Part shown: positions 37,099-46,300 of the stretch, one piece after another
Layout of the letters: every line of letters starts with the position of its first letter
How positions within the stretch are numbered: position 1 is the stretch's first letter
Source of the DNA: Bacteroidota bacterium
Lineage (GTDB): Bacteria; Bacteroidota; Bacteroidia; AKYH767-A; 2013-40CM-41-45
Assembly (NCBI GenBank): GCA_016713765.1
Contig: JADJON010000001.1
Location: 744,001-808,000 of the forward strand
Direction of reading: 5' to 3'
Length of the DNA: 64,000 bases
The notes under the pieces: model-generated
Seen by the model: the letters and a program-made list of their open reading frames with translations, nothing else
The model's database searches: none
Told to the model about the DNA's origin: nothing
Translations under genes and position numbers: made by a program

Positions 37099-38058
37099 AT
37101 GAGACTCGGAGTCGATATCATGGGAGGCGATTACGCGCCGGAACAGACGGTGCTCGGTGCCATCCAGGCGCTGCGCGAACTGCCGTCGACCGTCCGACTC
37201 GTCCTCATCGGCGACCGTCCTTCCATTCTGTCCGTACTGGAACGCGAAGGCGTTGCAGCCGATTCGTTTGAGATCGTACACACGACGGAGGTGATCGGCA
37301 TGGCCGACCATCCCACGAAAGCCATCCAGCAGAAACCGCAATCGAGTATCGCCATCGGCTTTCAATTGCTCAAAGAAGGAAAGCTCGACTCGTTCGCCTC
37401 TGCAGGCAATACCGGCGCCATGCTCGTAGGCTCCATGTTCAGCGTGAAAGCCATTCCCGGCATCCTGCGTCCTGCGATCTCCACCTTGTTGCCGAAAGAG
37501 AACGGCGGTTGGGGCTTGTTGCTCGATGTCGGCGTGAACGCCGATTGCAAGCCCGAAGTATTGCAGCAGTTCGCTGTACTCGGTTCCCTATACGCCAAAC
37601 ACGTACTCAACATCGCCGATCCGACGGTTGGCTTGATGAGCATCGGGGAGGAGGAAGAGAAAGGAAACCTTCTGGTAAAGGAGGCGCACCAGCTGATCAA
37701 AGATTCGAAAGACATCCGCTTCGTCGGCAACGTCGAAGGACGCGACCTTTTCAATGAGCGCGCCGATGTGATCGTTTGCGACGGCTTCACCGGCAATGTG
37801 ATGCTGAAAGAAGCCGAGTCGTTCTTCTCGATCCTGCGTCGTCGCGGCATTCGTGATCCGTACATCGATCGTTTCGATTACGAAGACTACGGCGGCACGC
37901 CTATTCTTGGAATCAACAGTACCGTCATCATCGCCCACGGCATCAGCAAAGCGAAAGCGATCAAGAACATGATCCTGCTGTCCCGCACAGTCGTGGAAGC
38001 GAAACTCTCCGAACGCATCGCGCATGCGCTTTCCGGTTCGCGCGAAGCGGTCAGCTGA
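37099..38058 (+). CDS. plsX: Phosphate acyltransferase
   Basis: 319 residues. MRLGVDIMGGDYAPEQTVLGA is the PlsX N-terminus (in two parts), with further conserved FASAGNTGAMLVGSMF and VCDGFTGNVMLKEAE. It converts acyl-ACP to acyl-phosphate for phospholipid synthesis. The rpmF-plsX order is conserved widely; the usual downstream fabH is instead on the opposite strand upstream. Confidence 0.96.
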   Translation: MRLGVDIMGGDYAPEQTVLGAIQALRELPSTVRLVLIGDRPSILSVLEREGVAADSFEIVHTTEVIGMADHPTKAIQQKPQSSIAIGFQLLKEGKLDSFASAGNTGAMLVGSMFSVKAIPGILRPAISTLLPKENGGWGLLLDVGVNADCKPEVLQQFAVLGSLYAKHVLNIADPTVGLMSIGEEEEKGNLLVKEAHQLIKDSKDIRFVGNVEGRDLFNERADVIVCDGFTGNVMLKEAESFFSILRRRGIRDPYIDRFDYEDYGGTPILGINSTVIIAHGISKAKAIKNMILLSRTVVEAKLSERIAHALSGSREAVS

Positions 38059-38070
38059 TCACAAAAAAAA

Positions 38071-38099
38071 ACGCCCGGTACTGCCGGGCGTTTTTTTTA
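38071..38099. terminator. Bidirectional terminator after plsX
   Basis: Stem ACGCCCGG / CCGGGCGT with loop TACTG and A and T tracts on both sides, serving plsX and the convergent bacilliredoxin gene. Confidence 0.88.
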
Positions 38100-38110
38100 C
38101 TCTATTTCTC

Positions 38111-38527
38111 TTAGCAGAATTCTTCGAAAGCCTGTTGCAGGTGCTCGGCGATCATTTCCGCGCTGCGGCCTTCGATGTGGTGGCGTTCGATGAAGTGTAC
38201 CAATTTGCCATCCTTGAAAAGGGCGATGGAAGGAGAAGATGGTGGATAGGGAACCGTGTACTTACGAGCCTGAGCCGTGGCTTCCAGGTCCTGTCCGGCA
38301 AAAACCGTCAGCAGTTTGGACGGCTTTTTACCATGATTCAGTGCGAGTTTCACGCCCGGTCGGGCAGTACCGGCTGCACAACCACAGACCGAGTTGAGAA
38401 CCAGTAGGGTAGTGCCCTGGCTATTCGGGATCGCCTGGTCAACCGCTTCCGGAGATTTCAACTCTTCGAAGCCTACTGCGGTGAGTTCCTGGCGCATTGG
38501 AGCGCAGATGTATTCTGGATAAGGCAT
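38111..38527 (-). CDS. Bacilliredoxin (BrxA/BrxB, YphP family)
   Basis: 138 residues, full length. The CGC redox motif is seen in VLNSVCGCAAGTARPG, and the family-typical FAGQDLEATAQARKY and PYPPSSPSIALFKDGK follow. In Firmicutes these proteins remove bacillithiol from mixed disulfides; in Bacteroidota they are common and probably act on bacillithiol or a similar low-molecular thiol. The promoter is -7 TACCTTTG at 38552-38559. Confidence 0.93.
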   Translation of the reverse strand: MPYPEYICAPMRQELTAVGFEELKSPEAVDQAIPNSQGTTLLVLNSVCGCAAGTARPGVKLALNHGKKPSKLLTVFAGQDLEATAQARKYTVPYPPSSPSIALFKDGKLVHFIERHHIEGRSAEMIAEHLQQAFEEFC

Positions 38528-38551
38528 TTTTTAGGGTTTATAGAGGAGATG

Positions 38552-38559
38552 CAAAGGTA
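38552..38559 (-). promoter_or_regulatory. Bacteroidota -7 element for the bacilliredoxin gene (TACCTTTG)
   Basis: Exact consensus match on the minus strand, 25 bases before the start codon. Confidence 0.7.
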
Positions 38560-38746
38560 CGAACTCTGTTGTTGAAACATCTTTTTGTTCGATTTTCAAC
38601 GTTTTTAGAGCTTTTTTTCTTTATTCACTAACCATTTAGGGCGGGAAAAGTTCAGGCTCTTACAGTTGTGAGATTCGGGCCGGCATTGGTCTGCGGAAGC
38701 CTCCGCGCGGGGATATTTTGCCATCAAGTAAAGCCCCCCTTTGGCC

Positions 38747-39181
38747 ATGAACCGCTTAAAAACCTTCATTTTATCATTATTTCTTGGAATTTCCCTTCAT
38801 TCCAGTGCACAACAGCTAAATGTGCTGGATAATAAGGTATACCGGGTGACCGCCTATAAACGGGGCGATACGGGAATCACCAGCCGCTCCAACTACGCGG
38901 AGGTCGTGCCCCCGCTGAGTATCTACATACCCAATGCCTTTACACCGAACGGTGACGGAATCAACGATGGATTTCAGGTAAAGGGCGAAGGAATCCGCGA
39001 TTTCCATATCTATATCTATAACCGTTGGGGCGAAGTGATCTTCGAATCCACCAACCCGAAGCAGGCCTGGGACGGGACATTTCAAGGCCGACCGGTCGAA
39101 ATGGAAACCTACGTGTATCAGGTATTCGCCGACGGACTGGGAAAGAAATCGCGAACAGGTTCTGTAACATTGATCCGCTGA
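38747..39181 (+). CDS. Minimal type-B T9SS protein (gliding-motility CTD only)
   Basis: 144 residues from the ATG at 38747 (an ATG at 38741 is two codons earlier). Signal peptide about 1-22 ends HSSAQQ. From residue ~65 the sequence is a gliding-motility-associated C-terminal domain (type B CTD): IYIPNAFTPNGDGINDGF, YIYNRWGEVIFESTNP, AWDGTFQGRPVEMETYVY. Only ~45 residues lie between signal and CTD, and they read like the last strand of an Fn3/PKD domain (VYRVTAYKRGDTG). So the protein is almost entirely a sorting signal. It may be a relic of a long adhesin, or a decoy or free-standing CTD. Terminator at 39206-39231. Confidence 0.83.
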   Translation: MNRLKTFILSLFLGISLHSSAQQLNVLDNKVYRVTAYKRGDTGITSRSNYAEVVPPLSIYIPNAFTPNGDGINDGFQVKGEGIRDFHIYIYNRWGEVIFESTNPKQAWDGTFQGRPVEMETYVYQVFADGLGKKSRTGSVTLIR

Positions 39182-39205
39182 ACATCGTGACCACATCAAC
39201 AATTC

Positions 39206-39231
39206 GAAAGCCATCCCCCGGGATGGCTTTC
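39206..39231 (+). terminator. Terminator after the type-B CTD gene
   Basis: Perfect stem GAAAGCCATCCC / GGGATGGCTTTC with loop CC. Only a short T-run follows. Confidence 0.75.
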
Positions 39232-39315
39232 TTCATATTGGCCGTTTACCAAGCGAGCCCCGACGTTCGCCGCTTTTTGCTAATTTAGCGAACCCTAATT
39301 CCCTCTCTCCCGCCT

Positions 39316-39714
39316 ATGAGCCAAAGCCGGTATCCAGTGGTCATGCTGGTTGACGATAATGAGATCGACAACTTCGTCAACAAGAAACTGATCGAGACCG
39401 AAAAGTTCGGCGACACCGTTTTGGTGCACACGTCGGCGGTCTCCGCACTTGACGATTTGAAAAAACGCGCAAGCGAACCGGGTCAGTTGCCCGACCTGAT
39501 CTTTCTCGACATCATGATGCCGAATGTCGACGGTTTCGGTTTCCTCGAAGCCTTTGACGGCTTACCCGAGCCGGTGAAGACGCGTGCGAAAGTGGTGATG
39601 TTATCCACCTCCGAAAGTTTCAAGGACCTCAACCGCGCCAACCAGAACCGCTACGTTTATAAGTTCCTCAACAAGCCGCTGAACAAGGCGGTACTCGACG
39701 CGATCCGCATCTAA
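39316..39714 (+). CDS. Single-domain response regulator 1
   Basis: 132 residues, receiver domain only. Acidic pocket VDDNEIDNF, phosphoacceptor Asp65 in LIFLDIMMP, conserved VMLSTSE and Lys in LNKPLN. No output domain, so it acts like a CheY-type relay or sequesters phosphoryl groups. Followed 21 bases later by a second regulator of the same type. Confidence 0.93.
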   Translation: MSQSRYPVVMLVDDNEIDNFVNKKLIETEKFGDTVLVHTSAVSALDDLKKRASEPGQLPDLIFLDIMMPNVDGFGFLEAFDGLPEPVKTRAKVVMLSTSESFKDLNRANQNRYVYKFLNKPLNKAVLDAIRI

Positions 39715-39735
39715 TCGATTTTTCCCCTCTGCCGC

Positions 39736-40143
39736 ATGAGTGATTTTTCCTTCGAACGGGTATTGTTGATCGACGACAGTGAGATCGATGTGCTGGTGAA
39801 CCGCCGGCTCATCGAACTGACGCGTTTTGCCCGCCAGGTTGAAGTCGCGGTTTCAGGAGAAGACGCGCTGGAACTCCTGCGCAACGCATCGGAAATGCCC
39901 GATTGGATCTTTCTCGATATGCACCTTCCCGGCATGAACGGTCTGGAATTCCTGGAGGAGTTGTCCGTCACGGGCTACAACCATTCCCGCATCATCCTCC
40001 TCTCGGTAATGACCCGACCGGAGGATCTTCAAAAAGTTATGTCGTTTCCCGGTGTTGCGGGACAACTCGACAAACCGCTGACGCAGCAGGCGCTTCGTGA
40101 TCTCGCCATGAACGGCCGCGTTTTCAATTCCGTTTCTTCCTGA
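39736..40143 (+). CDS. Single-domain response regulator 2
   Basis: 135 residues, receiver only: IDDSEIDVLVNRRLIEL, Asp61 in IFLDMHLPGMNG, LLSVMT and DKPLTQ. It is paralogous to the preceding regulator, sharing the DxEID(N/V)xVN opening, and is cotranscribed with it. The partner kinase is not adjacent. Its 3' end overlaps the convergent tadA by 20 bases. Confidence 0.93.
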   Translation: MSDFSFERVLLIDDSEIDVLVNRRLIELTRFARQVEVAVSGEDALELLRNASEMPDWIFLDMHLPGMNGLEFLEELSVTGYNHSRIILLSVMTRPEDLQKVMSFPGVAGQLDKPLTQQALRDLAMNGRVFNSVSS

Positions 40144-40573
40144 AGAACGCCCGCATCAATTCGGCGCATTCATCTTCCAGCACTCCACCGGTGAGCACCG
40201 TTTTCGGGTGAATGAGTTCCTTTGAAAACCGTAGGAACCCACGCTTCTCGTCGCGCGTTCCGAAGACGATCCCGCCCAGTTGCGTCCAATAGCCTCCACC
40301 GGCACACATCGGGCAGGGTTCCACCGTCACGTACAACGTACATTGATCGAGGTACTTACCACCAAGGAAATTTGTGGCAGCGGTAAAGGCTTGCATCTCC
40401 GCGTGCGCCGTGGGATCGCCCAGACGCTCCGTCAGGTTGTGACCGCGCGCGATAACGCGACCCTGGCAGACGACCACCGCTCCAACCGGAACCTCATCCA
40501 GTTCGAAAGCACGCTGCGCTTCTTTCAGTGCTTCCCGCATGAACCGGGTGTGTTTTTCCGCTTTTTCGTTCAT
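40124..40573 (-). CDS. tadA: tRNA-adenosine (A34) deaminase family protein
   Basis: 149 residues, cytidine deaminase fold. Zinc site HAE (57-59) and PCPMC (Cys87, Cys90) are intact. The sequence after the second cysteine is GGGYWTQLGG rather than the AGALYWSQIG common in the family. Family members make inosine at tRNA-Arg position 34; related enzymes deaminate guanine, so substrate assignment is by overall similarity only. Confidence 0.85.
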   Translation of the reverse strand: MNEKAEKHTRFMREALKEAQRAFELDEVPVGAVVVCQGRVIARGHNLTERLGDPTAHAEMQAFTAATNFLGGKYLDQCTLYVTVEPCPMCAGGGYWTQLGGIVFGTRDEKRGFLRFSKELIHPKTVLTGGVLEDECAELMRAFFRKKRN

Positions 40574-40634
40574 TTTCTGGTCCGGACATTGAAATTCCTG
40601 ATAAATGTCGTTCTTTTGAAGGAAACCCCTCCGC

Positions 40635-40642
40635 TAAATTTG
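40635..40642 (+). promoter_or_regulatory. Bacteroidota -7 element (TAAATTTG)
   Basis: Exact TAnnTTTG, 31 bases before the ATG at 40673, with TTTTG at 40614-40618 as a slightly close -33. Confidence 0.7.
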
Positions 40643-40672
40643 CGGTATAACTCCCATCCAAAAACCACTATC

Positions 40673-41257
40673 ATGAAAAAGACTTTTGTGAAAGTACTCG
40701 TCCTCGTGCTCCTGGCCGTGGCGGGTGCGACCGTTGCCCAAGCGCAGATCAAATATGGTCCGATGCTGGGTGCCAATCTGGCGAATATCAAAGGGGACTT
40801 CGATGATGACAATGCCATGAAGTTCGGCATGCACATCGGCGGTGTTGTCGACATCGGTATCAGCGACAACTTCTCCATCATGCCCGGTGTGCTCTTCTCG
40901 ATGAAGGGTACCCAGAGCGATGAGGATAGCAAATACAAGTTGAATGCTAATTACATCGAGGTTCCGGTACTTGCCAAATATCAATTGGAGAGCGGCCTCA
41001 ACTTCGCTGCAGGTCCTTACCTCGGTTTGTTGATGTCGGCAAAGGCTACCGATGGCGACAACGATGTGGATGTTAAGGATTCCTTCTCCGGTACGGATAT
41101 CGGTTTGAAATTCGGCATCGGCTACCAGTTGGAAAGCGGCCTCGGCTTCGGTGTCAATTACGGCATGAGTCTGACCACCATCGCCGACGACAGCGACATC
41201 GACTCCAAGAACAATGTGATCGGAATTTCGGTCATGTACATGCTTGGCGGTGACTGA
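40673..41257 (+). CDS. PorT-family outer-membrane beta-barrel protein
   Basis: 194 residues from the ATG at 40673. Signal peptide ends VAQAQIK. The body alternates strands typical of the OmpA/PorT-like barrel fold: YGPMLGANLANIKGDF, NFSIMPGVLFSMKGT, YIEVPVLAKYQLESG, GLKFGIGYQLESGLGFGVNYG (in parts). Ends in NNVIGISVMYMLGGD. Inserted in the outer membrane; cargo or role unknown. The frame is open upstream to 40280, but that part overlaps tadA and is not coding. Confidence 0.88.
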   Translation: MKKTFVKVLVLVLLAVAGATVAQAQIKYGPMLGANLANIKGDFDDDNAMKFGMHIGGVVDIGISDNFSIMPGVLFSMKGTQSDEDSKYKLNANYIEVPVLAKYQLESGLNFAAGPYLGLLMSAKATDGDNDVDVKDSFSGTDIGLKFGIGYQLESGLGFGVNYGMSLTTIADDSDIDSKNNVIGISVMYMLGGD

Positions 41258-41280
41258 TCGTTGATCCCATGATATTATTA

Positions 41281-41314
41281 GAACGCCGTCCCGGAAGGGG
41301 CGGCGTTCCTGTTT
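41281..41314 (+). terminator. Terminator after the barrel-protein gene
   Basis: Stem GAACGCCG / CGGCGTTC with an inner CC/GG pair, followed by CTGTTTT. Confidence 0.8.
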
Positions 41315-41360
41315 TAGCCCTGCGCATTTTGTACCTTCGCATTCCTATCCATCGATTTCC

Positions 41361-43106
41361 ATGTTACGTACCCACACCTGCGGAGAGCTCGACCTGAAAG
41401 CGGTCGGGAAGACCGTTACCCTGGCCGGATGGCTGCAACGATCCCGTGATCTGGGCGGGATGACGTTCATCGACCTGCGCGACCGTTATGGCATTACCCA
41501 ATTGGTGTTCAACATGGAACAGGACGCAGCGCTCTGCGAGGCTGCCCGAAAGCTGGGTCGTGAATTCGTCTTGCAGGTGAGCGGGCAGGTTACCGAACGG
41601 GAGAACAAGAACCCGAAGATGGCAACCGGCGATGTTGAGATCATCGTGCGCGAATTCAAAGTCCTCAATAGCGCGATCACACCCCCGTTTACGATCGAAG
41701 ACCATACCGACGGAGGCGACGACCTCCGGATGAAATACCGCTACCTCGACATCCGCCGTAACCCGGTGAAAGAGGCGCTGTTGCTGCGCGCCCGTGTAGC
41801 CGCCGAAACGCGAAACTACCTGAACCGGCAAGGGTTCGTCGAGGTGGAGACACCGGTGCTGATCAAGTCGACTCCCGAAGGCGCCCGCGACTTCGTGGTG
41901 CCCTCGCGCATGAATCAGGGCGAGTTCTACGCGCTTCCGCAATCACCGCAGACCTTCAAGCAACTGTTGATGGTGGCCGGCATGGACAAATATTATCAGA
42001 TCGTAAAATGCTTTCGCGACGAGGATCTGCGCGCCGATCGTCAGCCGGAGTTCACGCAGATCGATTGCGAGATGAGTTTCATCGAGCGGGAGGATATCCT
42101 TTCAACTTTCGAAGGCATGGCGCGCTACCTGTTCCAGTCGGTGAAGGGTGTCGACATCGGCACCTTGCCAAGAATGACGTACGCCGAAGCGATGGAGCGT
42201 TATGGAAACGACAAGCCCGATACGCGCTTCGGGATGGAGTTGAAGGACCTCAACAAATTGGTGAAGGGAAAGAATTTCAAAGTGTTCGACGAGGCAGGGT
42301 TGGTTGTCGCGATCGCCGTTCCCGGTTGCGCCGAATACACCCGTAAACAACTCGACGAACTGACCGATTGGGTGAAGCGTCCGCAGATCGGCATGAGCGG
42401 ACTTGTCTATGCGAAATATGCTACGGATGGCACCATTAAATCCTCGGTAGATAAGTTCTATTCCGCGGATGATCTGAAGCAATGGGCTGTTGCAACCGAT
42501 GCTCAACCCGGTGACCTGATCCTGGTGTTGGCCGGCGCGGAACCGAAAACCCGGAAGGCCATGAGCGAGTTACGCCTGGAGATGGGCGAGCGCTTAGGCC
42601 TTTGCGACCGTAACACCTTCCGTTGCCTATGGGTGGTCGACTTTCCGCTGCTCGAATGGGGGGAAGAGAGCAACCGCTGGCACGCGATGCATCACCCCTT
42701 CACCGCGCCCATCCCGGAAGACATCGGGCTGCTGCAAATCGACCCTGGAAAGGTACGGGCGAATGCATACGATATGGTGATCAACGGTGTGGAGGTAGGC
42801 GGAGGTTCGATCCGCATCTTTGACAAACAATTGCAATCCCGCATGTTCGAAGTGCTCGGCTTTTCAAAAGACGAGGCACAGCACCAGTTCGGATTCCTGC
42901 TGAACGCGTTCGAATACGGCGCCCCTCCTCACGGAGGTATCGCATTCGGCTTCGACCGGCTTTGCTCCCTTTTTGGAGGAGCCGACAGCATCCGCGACTA
43001 CATCGCGTTTCCGAAGAACAATGCCGGTCGCGACGTCATGATCGATTCCCCTTCGACCATCAGCGAGGAGCAGTTGAAGGAGCTTGGGATCGCCATTCGT
43101 GCTTGA
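41361..43106 (+). CDS. aspS: Aspartyl-tRNA synthetase
   Basis: 581 residues, bacterial-type class II AspRS. The N-terminal OB domain starts [19 protein letters not shown], motif 2 is [19 protein letters not shown], the GAD insertion domain lies in the middle (~290-400), and motif 3 is [14 protein letters not shown]. It charges tRNA-Asp. Because asnS is also present, a discriminating AspRS is expected. Confidence 0.97.
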   Translation: MLRTHTCGELDLKAVGKTVTLAGWLQRSRDLGGMTFIDLRDRYGITQLVFNMEQDAALCEAARKLGREFVLQVSGQVTERENKNPKMATGDVEIIVREFKVLNSAITPPFTIEDHTDGGDDLRMKYRYLDIRRNPVKEALLLRARVAAETRNYLNRQGFVEVETPVLIKSTPEGARDFVVPSRMNQGEFYALPQSPQTFKQLLMVAGMDKYYQIVKCFRDEDLRADRQPEFTQIDCEMSFIEREDILSTFEGMARYLFQSVKGVDIGTLPRMTYAEAMERYGNDKPDTRFGMELKDLNKLVKGKNFKVFDEAGLVVAIAVPGCAEYTRKQLDELTDWVKRPQIGMSGLVYAKYATDGTIKSSVDKFYSADDLKQWAVATDAQPGDLILVLAGAEPKTRKAMSELRLEMGERLGLCDRNTFRCLWVVDFPLLEWGEESNRWHAMHHPFTAPIPEDIGLLQIDPGKVRANAYDMVINGVEVGGGSIRIFDKQLQSRMFEVLGFSKDEAQHQFGFLLNAFEYGAPPHGGIAFGFDRLCSLFGGADSIRDYIAFPKNNAGRDVMIDSPSTISEEQLKELGIAIRA

Positions 43107-43128
43107 TCCCTGGCAGGGTGTAAAATTC

Positions 43129-43158
43129 AACGGCCGGTCCAATTTGTGACCGGCCGTT
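43129..43158. terminator. Terminator after aspS
   Basis: Perfect stem AACGGCCGGTC / GACCGGCCGTT, eight-base loop, weak T-run TTTC. Confidence 0.75.
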
Positions 43159-43304
43159 TCGTTTCCGGCTTATTATTCCCGGATATTTACGACCATCTTC
43201 GAGCCCTTCTGGAATTTTTCGATTAATAGCCTGCCCTGCTTTCCGCATTTCTCTCATAGTTCTACATTTAAGGACACTTCCCGCCAGCCTATCCACATCT
43301 TCCC

Positions 43305-46300
43305 ATGAAACGCCTCTCGTTTTTCATCGCCGTATTGGCCGTAGTTTTCACTTCATGCCGTCGTAACCAGGTCAGCCTGGTGCAACACAACTTCGGCGAG
43401 GAAGTCGAACAGCAACAGAACCTGGTTTTCACCTTCGATAAGGACCTCGCTCCCGATTCTCTGCAAAATGTCTGGGACTCGACGGAGTATGTACGGTTTG
43501 AGCCGAAGGTGGACGGGAAGTTCCGCTGGAACAACGCACGCGAACTGGTCTTCTCTCCTTCAACGGGCTTCGCGCCCAGTACCGATTACAAGGCTACGAT
43601 TACAGACGCCGTTTTAAAGTTGAACGGTCAATATGGTTCGGTGGGTGAACCGAAGAGCATGGGATTTCATTCGCCTTACCTGAAGATGACCGGGGCTAAC
43701 GGTTATTGGGTGGTATCCGATATGCAGCCTGGAAGAGCCGCGCTTTCGATCGCCCTGGATTTCAATTATCCGGTCGACCCGACGGCAGTATCTTCTTTAC
43801 TCAAATTGAAATTGGGCGAGCGGGAGGTTTCGTACCAATTGCGCACACAGGCGCCTTCCGCCGGTTTGGAATTACTGGTCGATGGAATAGAACGTTCCTC
43901 CATGAGTGACCTCAGCTTGAGCCTGTTGTTACAGAAAGGGCTTCCGATTCATCAGGGCACTTTCAAAACAAAGGACGATCAGCAGCTCAGTATCGCGATC
44001 CCCAATCCGGATGAACTGGAGATCACCCAGGCGATTCCCGAGACGGAGGGTATGGAGTCGCGCATCAGGGTGTTTACTACCCAGGCCATTGACCCGGAAT
44101 CGATCAGCCAAAGCGTGAGCGTAGAACCACAAGTTCCGTTCACTGCCTCGGCAACGCAGGGGGGCTTTCTGCTGAACGGGGAGTTTCAGTCGGGTACGGC
44201 CTACACGCTTACTGTATCCACGGAACTGCGCGGTATGCTGGGCGGAAGCTTGAAGGAGGAATACAAGTCAACTGTAACCATGGGTGAGATCGAACCGGCG
44301 ATCGCGTTCATGAGCCAGAAGGGCGTTTATCTTTCTTCCGCCGGCAGCCGGAACATCGGTGTGCGCATTTCCTCGATTCCCAAAGTGCAGGTGACGGTCT
44401 GGAAGGTGTACGAGAACAACATCCTCCACTATCTCCGTTCAAGTCGTTACTCCGACTATTGGTATGACGAGAATGGCGAATACGCGAGCACGGGATCGTT
44501 CGTTTACAATACCTACGAGATCGGTTCCTATGCCGATAAGGTGTATGACCGACAGGTAGAGACGCGTGACCTGGCCAGGAAAGGCAGCCTCAACATGCTC
44601 AATTTATCCTTCGACGACCTCGGTGTTCACAAAGGCATTTACCTGGTAAGCATTGCTTCGACCGACGACCGCTGGATCAACGCGACCAAGCTGGTGGCTT
44701 TGTCGGATGTGGGCATGATCGTGAAGCACTCCGACAACGAGCTGGTCATATTCACGAATTCGATCCGTACAGCCGATCCGGTGCACGGTGCCCAGGTCAC
44801 CCTGATGTCGTCGAACAACCAGGTGGTGGGTACGACCAGGACTGATCGCGACGGTATCGCGCGCTTTTCCAATCTGCGTAACCTCCTTGGCACTTTTGTC
44901 CCGGCCATGGTAACGGTTCGACACGACGGTGATTTCAATTACCTCTACTTCAACGATGCCCGAGTCAACACCGCCCGGTACGATGTGGGCGGCCGACGTT
45001 CCAATTCCACCGGACAGTTCGCTTTCCTTTACGGCGATCGCGATCTATACCGTCCTGGCGAGACCGTACACCTGAACACCATCGTACGCGATGAGGCCTG
45101 GAAGCCGGTGGCGGATGTGCCGGTCAAGGTGCGGCTCGTACAACCGAATGGAAAGGAATTCCGCATGGTGCGTGGTCAGCTCAGCAAGCAGGGATCCTTT
45201 TCGACCGACATTCCTGTTCCGGAGGCGGCCATGACCGGGCGCTATCACGCGGAAATCTACACGGCGAACGATGTCCTCATCGCCGGATCCGACATTCAGA
45301 TCGAGGAATTCATGCCCGACCGGATCGACGTGATGGTGCAACTGTCAAAACCCTCGATCCTTTCAAACGAAGGACTGGATGTCGGCATCTCAGCCGTGAA
45401 TTTCTTCGGGCCGCCTGCGGCTAACCGCCGGTATGAAGTGGAGTTCAGCGTGGTCCGCAAGGTCTTTCGCCCGAAGGGATTCGACGGATATGATTTCACC
45501 GTCAAGACCGAGAACGGAGCTGCTCTCCTGAGTAACGATCTGCACGAAGGCACGACGGATGAGAACGGCAAGGCCACCGTGGCATTCCCGGCACATCCGG
45601 AATGGAAAGACGAAGGACTGCTCCAGGGTAACGCGTATGTAACCGTCACCGATGAGAACGGTCGCCCGGTGAACCGCACCGAAACGTTTCCGATCCATAC
45701 GCAGGAGGTTTACTTCGGTGCAAAGTTGACCGAGTACTATGTCAACCGCGGCGAACGGTTCAGGATTCCGGTAGTGGCGGTGAATACCGAAGGTAAAGCG
45801 GTCGGAGCAAGCGCGAGGATCCAGGTGGTCCGTTTTGACTGGTACAGCGCGATTGAACGCGAAGAGTATGGCAGTCGTTATCGCTACATCTCGCACAAGA
45901 AGGAGCGTATGGTCTTCGATCAAACGGTCAATATTCCTGCAGCGGGTTTCGACTTCGTCTACACACCGGCGGAATCCGGCGAGTATGAGATCCGGGTCAG
46001 CGGTCCGGACGCTGAACATGGTTTCTCGAAGAACTTCTACGCGTTCGGATGGGGATACACCACCAACACGTCGTTCGAAGTAAATACCGAAGGACAAGTC
46101 GATATGCAAGCCGACAAGGATGAATACCAGGTCGGCGATAAGGCGAAGATCCTGTTCAAGACACCGTTTAACGGTAAGCTCCTCGTCACGATCGAAACGG
46201 ATGGATTGCTGGAGCATCGGTATCTGACCACCGACAAAAAAGGCGCGGTGCTCGAGATCCCGATCAAACAGGACCTGTTGCCCAACTTCTATGTCAGCGC

